64,000 nt of DNA from Gillisella terrae (GTDB lineage Bacteria > Pseudomonadota > Alphaproteobacteria > Rhizobiales > Rhizobiaceae): positions 124,001 through 188,000 of the forward strand of contig NZ_SSOA01000001.1 of the NCBI RefSeq assembly GCF_004801395.1. The letters are read 5' to 3'. The first letter of the stretch is position 1. Each line of letters starts with the position of its first letter. Below, in pieces: positions 27,421 to 35,889 of the stretch. The translations under genes were made by a program, and so were the position numbers. The notes under the pieces were generated by a model. It had not been told where the DNA came from, searched no databases, and saw only the letters and a program-made list of their open reading frames with translations.

Positions 27421-27592
27421 GCGGCCTTCGGCCCCTCATCCGCCTGCCGGCACCTTCTCCCCGCCGGGGAGAAGAGACCCGGACGCAGCCGCTTCGTCTA
27501 TTGGAAAGCACAACGGGTACGGTGCACTCCCTCTTCTCCCCAGCGGGGAGAAGGTGGCTCGAAGAGCCGGATGAGGGGGTGGCCGAAGGCCC
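27421..27592. repeat. Large palindromic element, family D (copy 1)
   Basis: The arms are CCTCATCCGCCTGCCGGCACC then TTCTCCCCGCCGGGGAGAAG on the left, and TTCTCCCCAGCGGGGAGAAG then GTGGCTCGAAGAGCCGGATGAGG on the right, with a variable interior of about 60 bp. It lies between the dihydropyrimidinase start and a DUF559 gene. A second copy in the same orientation lies on the other side of the DUF559 gene. Confidence 0.88.
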
Positions 27593-27608
27593 CTGTGCTT
27601 GCTCATTC

Positions 27609-28013
27609 CTATCCTCGTTTTCCTGGATAGAACCGCAATGTATTACAGCGTTCGGTGATCTCTCCTTCCAGAACTGCGAGGATTGTCGCAAGAACCTCGT
27701 GTCTTCCCGTTCGAACCTCGTCATTCCAAAACCGGAGCACATCATAACCCTGGTCATTCAACCAAGCAGTTCGTATTTCGTCTGAAGCGCTTTCGGCATG
27801 TTGGCTGCCATCCAGTTCAACGACCAAGTACCGTTCACGGCAAACGAAATCCGCAATATAGGGCCCCAGAGGCACCTGCCGCGTGAATTTATGGCTGTTG
27901 AGCAACCTGTTGCGAAGATCGCCCCAAAGTCGATATTCAGCATCGGTTTCATTCTGGCGAAGCTGTCTTGCTTGTTCAGTTTTGCCGGGGCGGCGTTTGG
28001 TGATGTCGGTCAT
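27609..28013 (-). CDS. DUF559 endonuclease-like protein (copy 2)
   Basis: A 134-residue Vsr-like protein homologous to the copy at 23945-24331: LGPYIADFVC, YLVVELDGSQHAE and TAWLNDQGYDVLRFWNDEV align directly. The start ATG abuts the edge of family D copy 2, and its likely Shine-Dalgarno (GAGGGGG, 8 nt upstream) is supplied by that repeat. The gene plus its two flanking D repeats forms a cassette of about 0.77 kb between the amidohydrolase and dihydropyrimidinase genes, in the orientation of the operon. Confidence 0.8.
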   Translation of the reverse strand: MTDITKRRPGKTEQARQLRQNETDAEYRLWGDLRNRLLNSHKFTRQVPLGPYIADFVCRERYLVVELDGSQHAESASDEIRTAWLNDQGYDVLRFWNDEVRTGRHEVLATILAVLEGEITERCNTLRFYPGKRG

Positions 28014-28014
28014 G

Positions 28015-28190
28015 CCTTCGGCCCCCTCATCCGCCTGCCGGCACCTTCTCCCCGCGGGGGAGAAGAGACCATGGCGTAGCCGATTCGTCTTCATCTGCTG
28101 TCGTCGTGCAGTGCAAACCATGCGGCACACTCCCTCTTCTCCCCAGCGGGGAGAAGGTGGCTCGAAGAGCCGGATGAGGGGGTGCCGAAG
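28015..28190. repeat. Large palindromic element, family D (copy 2)
   Basis: Same arms and orientation as 27421-27592, interior diverged. It fills the space between the DUF559 start codon (28011-28013) and the amidohydrolase stop (28199-28201). Confidence 0.88.
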
Positions 28191-28198
28191 GTTCATGA

Positions 28199-29452
28199 TC
28201 ACCCCACAACCTCCGCCGTCTCCAGCATCGCGTGGAGCAAAACATCGCAGCCCGCTGTTGCCCACTCCTTGGAAATCTCCTCGGCTTCGTTGTGGGAAAG
28301 CCCACCCACGCAAGGGCACATGATCATGGTGGCAGGCGCGACCTTTGCGGCCCAACATGCATCGTGGCCAGCGCCGGAAATGATGTTCATATGGCTATAA
28401 CCCAGCCGTTCAGCCGCATCACGCACGCGGCCGACCAGTGTGGGATCAAACGTCACGGGATCGAAATGGCCGACGGCTTCGACCGAGCAGCCAACGCCCA
28501 GCGCTTCGCAAATCGTTGCGGCTTCGGCTTCAATCTTGGCCCGCATCCGGTCGAGTTTGTCTTGAGACGGTGTGCGAATATCCACCGTGAACACCACCTT
28601 GCCCGGCAGCACATTGCGCGAGTTGGGCGAGAAGAACACCTGACCAACGCCGCCAACCGCGCCCGGCTGTTCGCTCATGGCTACGTCCTGCACCATCTCA
28701 AGGATGCGGCCCATGGCGAGGCCAGCGTTAACGCGAAGGTTCATCGGTGTCGAGCCGGTATGGGCTTCGCGGCCGGTCAGCGTAAATTCCAGCCACCACA
28801 GGCCCTGACAGTGGGTGACAACGCCGATCTGCTTGTTTTCGGCCTCTAGAATCGGCCCTTGCTCGATGTGATATTCGAAATAGGCGTGCATTTTGCGCGC
28901 ACCAACCTCTTCCTCACCCAGCCAGCCAATGCGTTTCAGCTCATCGCCGTAAGATTTGCCATCCGGGTCTTTGCGGGAATAGGCGTAATCCAGCGAATGA
29001 ACGCCCGCGAAAACGCCAGAGGCCAGCATGGCAGGCGCAAAGCGCGCGCCTTCTTCATTGGCCCAATTGGTTACAACAATCGGATGCTTGGTTTTGACGC
29101 CAAGGTCGTTCATTGAACGCACGACTTCCAGAGCGGCCAGCACACCCAGCACGCCATCATATTTGCCGCCGGTGGGCTGGGTGTCGAGGTGCGAGCCAAC
29201 ATAAACGGGCAGCGCATCCGGGTCGGTGCCGGGGCGGGTGGCAAACATGGTGCCCATCTGGTCCACGCCCATGGTCATGCCCGCCGCCTCGCACCAGCTC
29301 TGGAACAAGGCGCGTCCTTCGGCGTCTTCATCGGTCAGGGTCTGGCGGTTGTTGCCGCCCGCAATGCCGGGGCCAATCTTGGCCATGTCCATCAGGCTGT
29401 CCCACAGCCGGTCACCATTCACGCGCAAGTTCACGCCGGGTTGAGCCGTCAT
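28199..29452 (-). CDS. N-carbamoyl-beta-alanine amidohydrolase / Zn-dependent M20-type hydrolase
   Basis: A 417-residue M20-family amidase removing the carbamoyl group (third step of reductive pyrimidine catabolism, giving beta-alanine, CO2 and NH3); related enzymes act on allantoate or N-carbamoyl-L-amino acids. Metal and catalytic motifs are GSHLDTQPTGGKYDGVLG (His, Asp), NEEGARFAP (Glu-Glu), EYHIEQGP (His) and SGAGHDACW. The start MTAQPG has AGGAA upstream; the frame is open further upstream but without support. It is probably the first gene of the minus-strand operon, and the RutR-like box lies 133 bp upstream. Confidence 0.9.
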   Translation of the reverse strand: MTAQPGVNLRVNGDRLWDSLMDMAKIGPGIAGGNNRQTLTDEDAEGRALFQSWCEAAGMTMGVDQMGTMFATRPGTDPDALPVYVGSHLDTQPTGGKYDGVLGVLAALEVVRSMNDLGVKTKHPIVVTNWANEEGARFAPAMLASGVFAGVHSLDYAYSRKDPDGKSYGDELKRIGWLGEEEVGARKMHAYFEYHIEQGPILEAENKQIGVVTHCQGLWWLEFTLTGREAHTGSTPMNLRVNAGLAMGRILEMVQDVAMSEQPGAVGGVGQVFFSPNSRNVLPGKVVFTVDIRTPSQDKLDRMRAKIEAEAATICEALGVGCSVEAVGHFDPVTFDPTLVGRVRDAAERLGYSHMNIISGAGHDACWAAKVAPATMIMCPCVGGLSHNEAEEISKEWATAGCDVLLHAMLETAEVVG

Positions 29453-29584
29453 TTTATCGTTCCTAATTTTTGCAGGGATTCCGATGCTGATCGAAAACCG
29501 CTGTTCCCTTTGTCTGACCCTTATTGTTGTTTTTGGGCCTTTGTGGTCTCTCACCATTGCCTTTTTAGAGGCACTGATTGATAT

Positions 29585-29600
29585 TTGACCGATTGGTAAA
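29585..29600. promoter_or_regulatory. RutR-like operator
   Basis: TTGACCGATTGGTAAA matches the RutR consensus TTGACCA-nn-TGGTCAA at 12 of 14 defined positions. It lies in the divergent region between the amidohydrolase (start 29452, minus) and the RutR-like gene (start 29727, plus), the expected place for an autoregulatory site. Confidence 0.65.
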
Positions 29601-29726
29601 CATTACAACTTCCACTGCTGTACTCAAGCCGTAAAATGGGAAAAATTCTGCAAAAATGACAGGCGGTTGCTTAAAAACTGGGCCTGTTTTTTGGGCGGTT
29701 CTCTGCTTGGTATGGTGGGTTGACAG

Positions 29727-30380
29727 ATGACAGGGCAAATGATGGCGATACCGAGAGCGGCCAAGACCCAGCGGCGCACCCGTATTCAGCAGGAGAAGGA
29801 AGAGCTTATCCTTCAGGCCGCACTGGATGTCTTTTCGCAACAGGGGTTTCGCGGCTCGACCATTGACCAGATTTCTGATGTCGCTGGCATGTCCAAGCCC
29901 AATCTGCTCTATTATTTTCGCACCAAAGAGGCCATGCATCGGGTGCTGATGGATCGGCTTTTGACCAATTGGCTGGAGCCTTTGCGCGCTTTTGATGCCG
30001 AGGGCGACCCGGCTGAGGAGATTTGCGCCTATATTCGCCGCAAGCTGGAAATGGCGCGGGATTTTCCGCGCGAAAGCCGGTTGTTTGCCAATGAGATCTT
30101 GCAGGGTGCGCCCAATATTGAAGATGTGCTCAAGGGATCACTGAAAGATCTGGTGGATGAAAAAGCCGAGGTGATTCGCAGCTGGATTGCGGCGGGCAAA
30201 CTGGCACCTTGCGATCCTTATCATCTGATTTTTTCCATCTGGTCGACAACCCAGCATTACGCCGATTTTGATGTGCAGGTGCGCGCCGTGTTGGGTGAGG
30301 GGCCTGCCACGGACACCCGCTTTGACGATGCCGTGCGCTTTCTGGAGGGCCTGTTTGTGACTGGGCTAAAGCTGGGCTGA
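29727..30380 (+). CDS. RutR-like TetR family regulator
   Basis: A 217-residue TetR-type repressor. The N-terminal HTH (ILQAALDVFSQQGFRGSTIDQISDVAGMSKPNLLYYF, about 28-64) is followed by a ligand/dimerisation domain resembling RutR (RESRLFANEILQGAP, SWIAAGKLAPCDPYHLIFSIWSTTQHYADF). In E. coli RutR binds uracil and controls pyrimidine catabolism, and its location between the amidohydrolase and preA/T fits that role. The start could also be the Met five codons later. It is convergent, with no gap, to the DMT transporter gene. Confidence 0.88.
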   Translation: MTGQMMAIPRAAKTQRRTRIQQEKEELILQAALDVFSQQGFRGSTIDQISDVAGMSKPNLLYYFRTKEAMHRVLMDRLLTNWLEPLRAFDAEGDPAEEICAYIRRKLEMARDFPRESRLFANEILQGAPNIEDVLKGSLKDLVDEKAEVIRSWIAAGKLAPCDPYHLIFSIWSTTQHYADFDVQVRAVLGEGPATDTRFDDAVRFLEGLFVTGLKLG

Positions 30381-31316
30381 TCAATCCGGCAGGGTTGCCA
30401 TGGCCAAAAGCCCGGCGGCGGTAATGATTGCCCCTGCAAACACCCCAAAGGGTGCCCAGCCATGGCCCAAAGCGCCTTCAAGCAGAATGATGAACGTGGG
30501 AGTGAGATAACTATAGGCCAGCACCTTGGGGGCGGGCAGGCGTTGGGCGGCATATTGCAGCAACAAGAAGGTGATCAGGGTCATGACGATGGCCAGATAG
30601 GCCACCATAAACCACGCCAAAGGGGGCACACTGCCATAGTCCAGCGCCAGCAATTTGGGCGTGCCGGGAATGAGAATAAAGCCAAGCGTCGCCACTGCCG
30701 TCCAGAACATGAAAATCAGCGGCGGTTCATTCTCGTTGAATTTGCGCAGCAAAGGCACATAGATGGCATGGGCTGTGACGCCGACCAGATAGATCATCTC
30801 GCCCTTGCCGAGATCAAAACTCAGCAGCGCTTGAATATCGCCGCGAAAGATAACCCAAATCGCCCCAATGGCGGCAATGCTAAGGCTGACCAGCACCCGC
30901 CCGCGGGTGCGCTGGCGCATCAACAGCCAGGCGAAGCCCGCACTCATCAGCGGCATGATGGTGAAAATTGCCCCTGTCGCAACGGGAGCCGTGAACTGCA
31001 AGGCAATGAACATGCTGAGCATGTAGGTGGACATCAACGCACCAATCGCCAAAAACCGCCCCGGCCGCTTTGGCAAGGCGAAAGGATAGCGCTTGATCTT
31101 GAAGCAGATAACGCCGGTAACCAAAACAGTCAGCAAATAGCGCAGCGCCGTGAGCGCAATCGGATCAATCACCTTGGTTGCCATGCCGCCAAAGGAAAAG
31201 GAGGTGGCCAGCAACATGGCAAACAGCAGCACAGCCAGATGCGCTTTCAGCTTTTCCCGGCCACGGGCGTGCATATTGTGGCGGTCAACAGGAGAGGCGA
31301 TGGAGGGAGATGTCAT
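30381..31316 (-). CDS. DMT superfamily (EamA) transporter
   Basis: An inner-membrane transporter of 311 residues with about ten hydrophobic helices in two EamA repeats (LLFAMLLATSFSFGGMATKV... and YLVGVTAHAIYVPLLRKF...). Members export or import amino acids, nucleobases or other metabolites; the substrate here is unknown. It ends immediately next to the RutR-like gene in convergent orientation. Confidence 0.85.
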   Translation of the reverse strand: MTSPSIASPVDRHNMHARGREKLKAHLAVLLFAMLLATSFSFGGMATKVIDPIALTALRYLLTVLVTGVICFKIKRYPFALPKRPGRFLAIGALMSTYMLSMFIALQFTAPVATGAIFTIMPLMSAGFAWLLMRQRTRGRVLVSLSIAAIGAIWVIFRGDIQALLSFDLGKGEMIYLVGVTAHAIYVPLLRKFNENEPPLIFMFWTAVATLGFILIPGTPKLLALDYGSVPPLAWFMVAYLAIVMTLITFLLLQYAAQRLPAPKVLAYSYLTPTFIILLEGALGHGWAPFGVFAGAIITAAGLLAMATLPD

Positions 31317-31437
31317 GGATTACTTCTTTATGGCGCTGTGGGAGGCTATAGAAGAAATTGCCTCACCCTTCCACCCTGATTGCACCGTACACGCGAAATT
31401 TATGGCGCTACCGGATCGTGTGAGACTTTCGCGCTGA

Positions 31438-34149
31438 TCAGCCAGTGGCGCTGATTTTTCTGCTCGCATGGGTCTGGGTCATCAGCGCGAAAAGATCGTC
31501 TTCGCTCATCGGCTTGGCCAAAGCATAGCCTTGCAGAATGTGACAGCCCAGATCGCGCAGAATTTCGGCGTGTTGCATGGTTTCCACCCCCTCGGCGATG
31601 ATGTCGATGCCCAAGGATTTGCCAATATCGACAATCGAGCCAATCAACCGGCGCTGCGGCTTGCTCTCCAAAATCGGCAGGGTCAATTGCCGGTCGATCT
31701 TGAGACGGCGCGGCGACAATTTCAAAAGGCTGAGAATTGAGGAATAGCCGGTGCCGAAATCGTCGATTTCGATCTCAATGCCGAGCGCCTTGATCTGATC
31801 AATCGCGGTTGATGCGGCTGCATCCTTGTCGTCAAAGGCAATCGATTCCAGCAGTTCAAACGAAAGCCCGCCAGCAGGCAGCGGTATGCTTGCCAGGCGC
31901 TCCATCAAGCCGTCATCAAACAGGCGCTGGGCCGAGATGTTGACCGAAACATGCAGCGTGTCGAGATGATTTTCCTCCCACCGTTTGGCGGCCTTGAGGG
32001 TTTGTTTCAAAATTGCCTTATCGATTTCGGCCACCACATTGAGGCTTTCGGCAACCGTGAGGAAGGAGGCAGGCGAGAGCAGCCCATGCTCGGGATGTTG
32101 CCAACGGGCCAGCGCTTCGACCCCGATGATTTTCAGGCTATGGGCGTCAAATTGCGGCTGGAAATAAGGAATGAATTCGTCGTTTTCGAGGGAGCGCAGA
32201 ATGGCATCTGCGGTGCGCTTGGTGGCAAATGTGGCTTCCTTCAATGTGTCGGAGAAGAACTCCAGCCGGTTCTTGCCGCGGCGCTTGGCTTCATAGAGCG
32301 CGATGTCGGCGTTGATCAGCGCCAGTTCCATGCTGTCGAGGCTTGGCGGGATAAGAGCTATGCCAACGCTGGCTCCCACGCGACATTCCTGCCCCTCCCA
32401 CGGGATCGGTTGGTTGATGGCGGTGATCAGTGCTTCGCCCATGGCTTTGGCCTGCTCTTCTGCCATGCCCGTGGGGCTTTGGCAGACCACGACAAATTCA
32501 TCACCGCCGATGCGGGCGGCGAAATCATCCTCGTTGGTGAGCGCGTTGATCTGATTGGCAACATGGCGCAGCATGGTGTCGCCAGCGGCGTGCCCCAGCG
32601 TATCGTTAATGTCCTTGAAGCGGTCGAGATCGATATGCAACACCGCTGCCATCCCGTCGGAGGCATGGGCTGGCTGTATTTTGGCCAGATGTTTATCGAG
32701 ATAGCGGCGGTTGGCAAGGCCTGTCAGTGGATCATGCAAAGAGCTGTACTCCATGGCACGGCGGGCATCTTCCAGTGCATGATTTTGCAGCTCCAGTGCC
32801 GTTTTTGCCTTTTGCAGATCTTCTTGCATTTTCACATCGGCGGTGATGCTCCAGTTGACGCCGACAATCTTCTTGCGGAAATGCGCATCGCGATAAACCG
32901 CGCCAAATGCCCGCAAATGTCGGACCTCGCCGGTGTCGGTGATGATCCGAAACTGGGTGGAATAATCGGAGTTGGTGCGAATGGCATTGTCAAAGCGCTT
33001 TGATGTTGCCTCGCGATCTTCCGGGTGAATCCGGTCTCTCCATACTTCGATATCTGTTTCAGAAATGTCCGGGTTCATGGCATAGAGCTGGCGCATGCGC
33101 GCATCCCAATGGAGGCGCCCTGAGGCGATATCCAGCTCCCAAACGCCAATTTGCGACGCATCCAGCGCCAGTTGCAAGCGTTGGGAAACGCTGCGCAATT
33201 CGCGTTTTTGTTCGTTTAGCTCGGCAATATTGGTTTGGCGTTCTTCCAGCAGTTTCGCCACCCACAAGATTGGGCCGAGAATCATGAATGCCAAGCAGAA
33301 CATCAGCAAACGGCGTGTTGATGCATCTTTAGCGGCCGCATTTGAAACATTCTTCGGACTGGCCGCCAAAACCCAGCTCTGGGCACCGATGTTGACGGTC
33401 ACGGTCAGTAACGCCGCTTGCGTTAATGGGCCATTGTCGAAGATCGGTGCGCCTTTTCGGTCGATATTGTCGTATAAGGCGATGTTGAGATCAAGCGAGG
33501 GGTCCGTCAGGCCGCTTTCCCGAAAGAGCCGGTCCACTTCAATGGTACCCACCAAAAGCCTGCGGATATTGGCGGCTGCTGGCAGCTTGTTGTCCACGCC
33601 CGCAAGACCCTCTCCATAATTGAAGGGATAAAAGATCTTCATGCTGCGTTTGTTGAGCGACGATATATGGGGGCGGGCCACCACAAAGGTGTTGTTTTTC
33701 TCAGCCGAGCTGGCGGCTTTTATGTCCTCTGGGTCAGAGGAAAAAACGTCTCCCACCAAAGGTTGATTGGGCAGGTAGGGGTAAATAAACGTCGTTGTCG
33801 TACTATCGACAATACTGATATCCGTGAGGCGCATCGGGCGCGAAAACAGCCGTCTGCCAATTTCGGCAAACCGTGTCTGATTGATGTTTGGCTCCGTCTC
33901 CATCACGGCGGCCAGACCTTGCAGAAGCTTGATATCGGATTTTATATTGCCTTCCAACTGGGCGCGAATGGGCCCGAGCTTGTCGGCCACGGCTACTCGA
34001 CGATCTTCAATATGCGATTTTTCTGCCTGGGAATCGAAGATATAAACCGCAACAAACACAGCGATGCTGACAATAAGGGTTGGCCAATAAAATGTGGCGT
34101 ACCGGCTTATTTTTTCCAACATATCGGGTCTGTGTTGTGCGTCTGTCAT
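31438..34149 (-). CDS. Bifunctional diguanylate cyclase/phosphodiesterase with CHASE-type sensor and PAS
   Basis: A 903-residue membrane c-di-GMP enzyme. TM1 (about 19-37) and TM2 (about 283-303) enclose a periplasmic CHASE-like sensor. A PAS domain (about 327-440) precedes GGDEF (active motif RIGGDEF near 546-550) and EAL (GVEALARWQ near 676-684; FELLES, IDDFGTGYSS and AEGVET also present). Both catalytic signatures are intact, so either activity is possible. No I-site RxxD was confirmed. It stands alone between the DMT gene and preA. Confidence 0.93.
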   Translation of the reverse strand: MTDAQHRPDMLEKISRYATFYWPTLIVSIAVFVAVYIFDSQAEKSHIEDRRVAVADKLGPIRAQLEGNIKSDIKLLQGLAAVMETEPNINQTRFAEIGRRLFSRPMRLTDISIVDSTTTTFIYPYLPNQPLVGDVFSSDPEDIKAASSAEKNNTFVVARPHISSLNKRSMKIFYPFNYGEGLAGVDNKLPAAANIRRLLVGTIEVDRLFRESGLTDPSLDLNIALYDNIDRKGAPIFDNGPLTQAALLTVTVNIGAQSWVLAASPKNVSNAAAKDASTRRLLMFCLAFMILGPILWVAKLLEERQTNIAELNEQKRELRSVSQRLQLALDASQIGVWELDIASGRLHWDARMRQLYAMNPDISETDIEVWRDRIHPEDREATSKRFDNAIRTNSDYSTQFRIITDTGEVRHLRAFGAVYRDAHFRKKIVGVNWSITADVKMQEDLQKAKTALELQNHALEDARRAMEYSSLHDPLTGLANRRYLDKHLAKIQPAHASDGMAAVLHIDLDRFKDINDTLGHAAGDTMLRHVANQINALTNEDDFAARIGGDEFVVVCQSPTGMAEEQAKAMGEALITAINQPIPWEGQECRVGASVGIALIPPSLDSMELALINADIALYEAKRRGKNRLEFFSDTLKEATFATKRTADAILRSLENDEFIPYFQPQFDAHSLKIIGVEALARWQHPEHGLLSPASFLTVAESLNVVAEIDKAILKQTLKAAKRWEENHLDTLHVSVNISAQRLFDDGLMERLASIPLPAGGLSFELLESIAFDDKDAAASTAIDQIKALGIEIEIDDFGTGYSSILSLLKLSPRRLKIDRQLTLPILESKPQRRLIGSIVDIGKSLGIDIIAEGVETMQHAEILRDLGCHILQGYALAKPMSEDDLFALMTQTHASRKISATG

Positions 34150-34442
34150 GCGTGCGCTTTATTCATGTAAAGAATGACCCTGCGATAGCGGGCAATTCAG
34201 GCCATGAAAGCCTTTATAAACTCTGAATACATTGCGGACAAATGATTGCAATCACGATTAATTCGCCAGATGAGGGCGCTCTGTTGCATTTGTGGTACTG
34301 TGGTATTTTTAATTTAGATATGCGTTAAAAATTAAAAGCTTCCGCCTGTGGAATCCGCCTAAACACCACGTCCTCGCTTGCCGAATTTCAGAGCCTTGGC
34401 AGGAGAGATGAACGCTTCGCCGAAGCTTTCAAACATGTTCTG

Positions 34443-34501
34443 TCGAGCAGATTTAAGGCGTCGCAGCGTCCTTTGCCATATAGGGCGCACGGCGCTGTAT
34501 C
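34443..34501. repeat. Family A fragment (copy 3, palindrome 2 only)
   Basis: GCAGATTTAAGGCGTCGCAGC, then GTCCTTTGCCATATAGGGCGCAC-GGCGCTGTA. It lacks palindrome 1. Confidence 0.7.
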
Positions 34502-34508
34502 ATACAAC

Positions 34509-34550
34509 TGCGGGACGCCCATGAAAAGGCGTCCCGCACTGTTGTTTTAG
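34509..34550 (-). terminator. Hairpin terminator downstream of preA
   Basis: A perfect 11-bp stem, TGCGGGACGCC (34509-34519) / GGCGTCCCGCA (34528-34538). It lies 24 bp beyond the preA stop on the minus strand; the T-rich flank is on the plus side, so it might act in either direction. Confidence 0.7.
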
Positions 34551-34562
34551 GCTTTTTACATA

Positions 34563-35876
34563 TTATTCGGCAGCAACAACCGCCATGGGGTTGTTCGGGT
34601 GGGTTGTCCAGTTGGCATACTGGGCATCCACTGGCTTGCCGGTGCGCTGGTCCAGTTTGCCCGGTTCAAGACCAACCATGGTGATGCAGTTCTCGACAGG
34701 ACAGACATTGACGCAGAGATTGCAGCCAACGCACTCGTCTTCCATCACCTCGAATTTGCGAAGACCATCGACCATGTTGGTAATGGCCTGATGTGACGTG
34801 TCTTCGCAGGCGATGTGACAGCGACCACATTTGATGCAGGCATCCTGATCAATATGGGCTTTGGCCACATAATTGAGGTTGAGATATTGCCAGTCGGTGA
34901 CGTTTGGCACAGCCCGGCCACAGATGTCGTCAAGGGTTTGATGACCCTTGGAATCCATCCAGTCGGACAGGCCGGAGATCATTTCTTCGACAATCTTGAA
35001 GCCATAGGTCATGGCGGCGGTGCAGACCTGCACATTGCCAGCGCCCAGCGCCAGAAACTCGGCTGCATCGCGCCAGGTGGTGACGCCGCCAATGCCGGAA
35101 ATCGGCAGGCCATAGGTTTCCGGATCGCGGGCAATTTCGGCCACCATGTTCAGCGCAATCGGCTTCACCGCCGGGCCGCAATAGCCGCCGTGGCTGCCCT
35201 TGCCGCCAACGGTTGGATTGGGCGCGAAATTATCGAGATCGACCGAGACGATGGAATTGATGGTGTTGATCAGCGACACTGCATCGGTGCCAGCCTCTTT
35301 TGCGGCGCGGGCTGGCTTGCGGATATCGGTGATGTTCGGGGTGAGCTTGGTGATCACCGGCATACGGGTATATTGTTTGCACCAGCGCACCACCATGGCA
35401 ATATATTCCGGCACCTGACCAACGGCGGCCCCCATGCCGCGCTCGGACATGCCGTGCGGACAGCCGAAGTTCAGCTCAATGCCATCGGCTCCGGTCTCTT
35501 CCACCAGCGGCAGAATGGCTTTCCACTCTTCTTCCACGCAGGGCACCATGATGGAAGCAATCAGGGCGCGGTCGGGCCAGTTCATCTTGACCTGCTTCAT
35601 TTCCTGCAAATTGACCTGAAGCGGGCGGTCGGTGATCAGTTCGATGTTGTTGAGGCCCAGCAGGCGGCGATCGGCCCCCCAGATGGCCCCGTAGCGCGGG
35701 CCATTGACATTGACCACCGGCGGGCCTTCCGAGCCAAGCGTTTTCCACACCACGCCGCCCCAGCCCGCCTTGAAGGCGCGCTCGACATTGTAAGCCTTGT
35801 CGGTTGGTGGCGCAGAGGCCAGCCAAAAGGGGTTGGGCGATTTGATGCCAACGAAATTATTGCGAAGATCAGCCAT
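34563..35876 (-). CDS. preA: NAD-dependent dihydropyrimidine dehydrogenase subunit PreA
   Basis: This is the catalytic FMN subunit reducing uracil/thymine to dihydropyrimidines, the first step of the pathway. It has 437 residues. The TIM barrel includes LNFGCPHGMSERGMG with the catalytic-region Cys, ITKLTPNITDI and SGIGGV...GAGNVQVCTA for FMN phosphate. The C-terminal ferredoxin domain has two 4Fe-4S motifs, CIKCGRCHIAC and CVGCNLCVNVCPVENC. The start is MADLRNNF, with GAGGGAGAG upstream; a longer in-frame extension was rejected. It is 13 bp downstream of preT. Confidence 0.95.
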   Translation of the reverse strand: MADLRNNFVGIKSPNPFWLASAPPTDKAYNVERAFKAGWGGVVWKTLGSEGPPVVNVNGPRYGAIWGADRRLLGLNNIELITDRPLQVNLQEMKQVKMNWPDRALIASIMVPCVEEEWKAILPLVEETGADGIELNFGCPHGMSERGMGAAVGQVPEYIAMVVRWCKQYTRMPVITKLTPNITDIRKPARAAKEAGTDAVSLINTINSIVSVDLDNFAPNPTVGGKGSHGGYCGPAVKPIALNMVAEIARDPETYGLPISGIGGVTTWRDAAEFLALGAGNVQVCTAAMTYGFKIVEEMISGLSDWMDSKGHQTLDDICGRAVPNVTDWQYLNLNYVAKAHIDQDACIKCGRCHIACEDTSHQAITNMVDGLRKFEVMEDECVGCNLCVNVCPVENCITMVGLEPGKLDQRTGKPVDAQYANWTTHPNNPMAVVAAE

Positions 35877-35889
35877 GATACACTCTCCC

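Larger units (their letters stand above)
34150..34562. other. 413-bp intergenic region
   Basis: The region holds an AT-rich inverted repeat TTTTAATTT (34307-34315) / AAATTAAAA (34329-34337), a lone palindrome 2 of family A, and the preA terminator. No gene is supported. Confidence 0.6.

Noticed and set aside
27421..28190. Possible CRISPR array suggested by recurring GC-rich palindromes
   Set aside because: There are only two copies of about 150 bp with a gene between them, no short regular spacers and no cas genes. They are palindromic elements, not CRISPR.
34307..34337. AT-rich inverted repeat upstream of the GGDEF-EAL gene as an operator
   Set aside because: The arms are low-complexity A/T runs that occur often by chance in such a region; no consensus is recognised.
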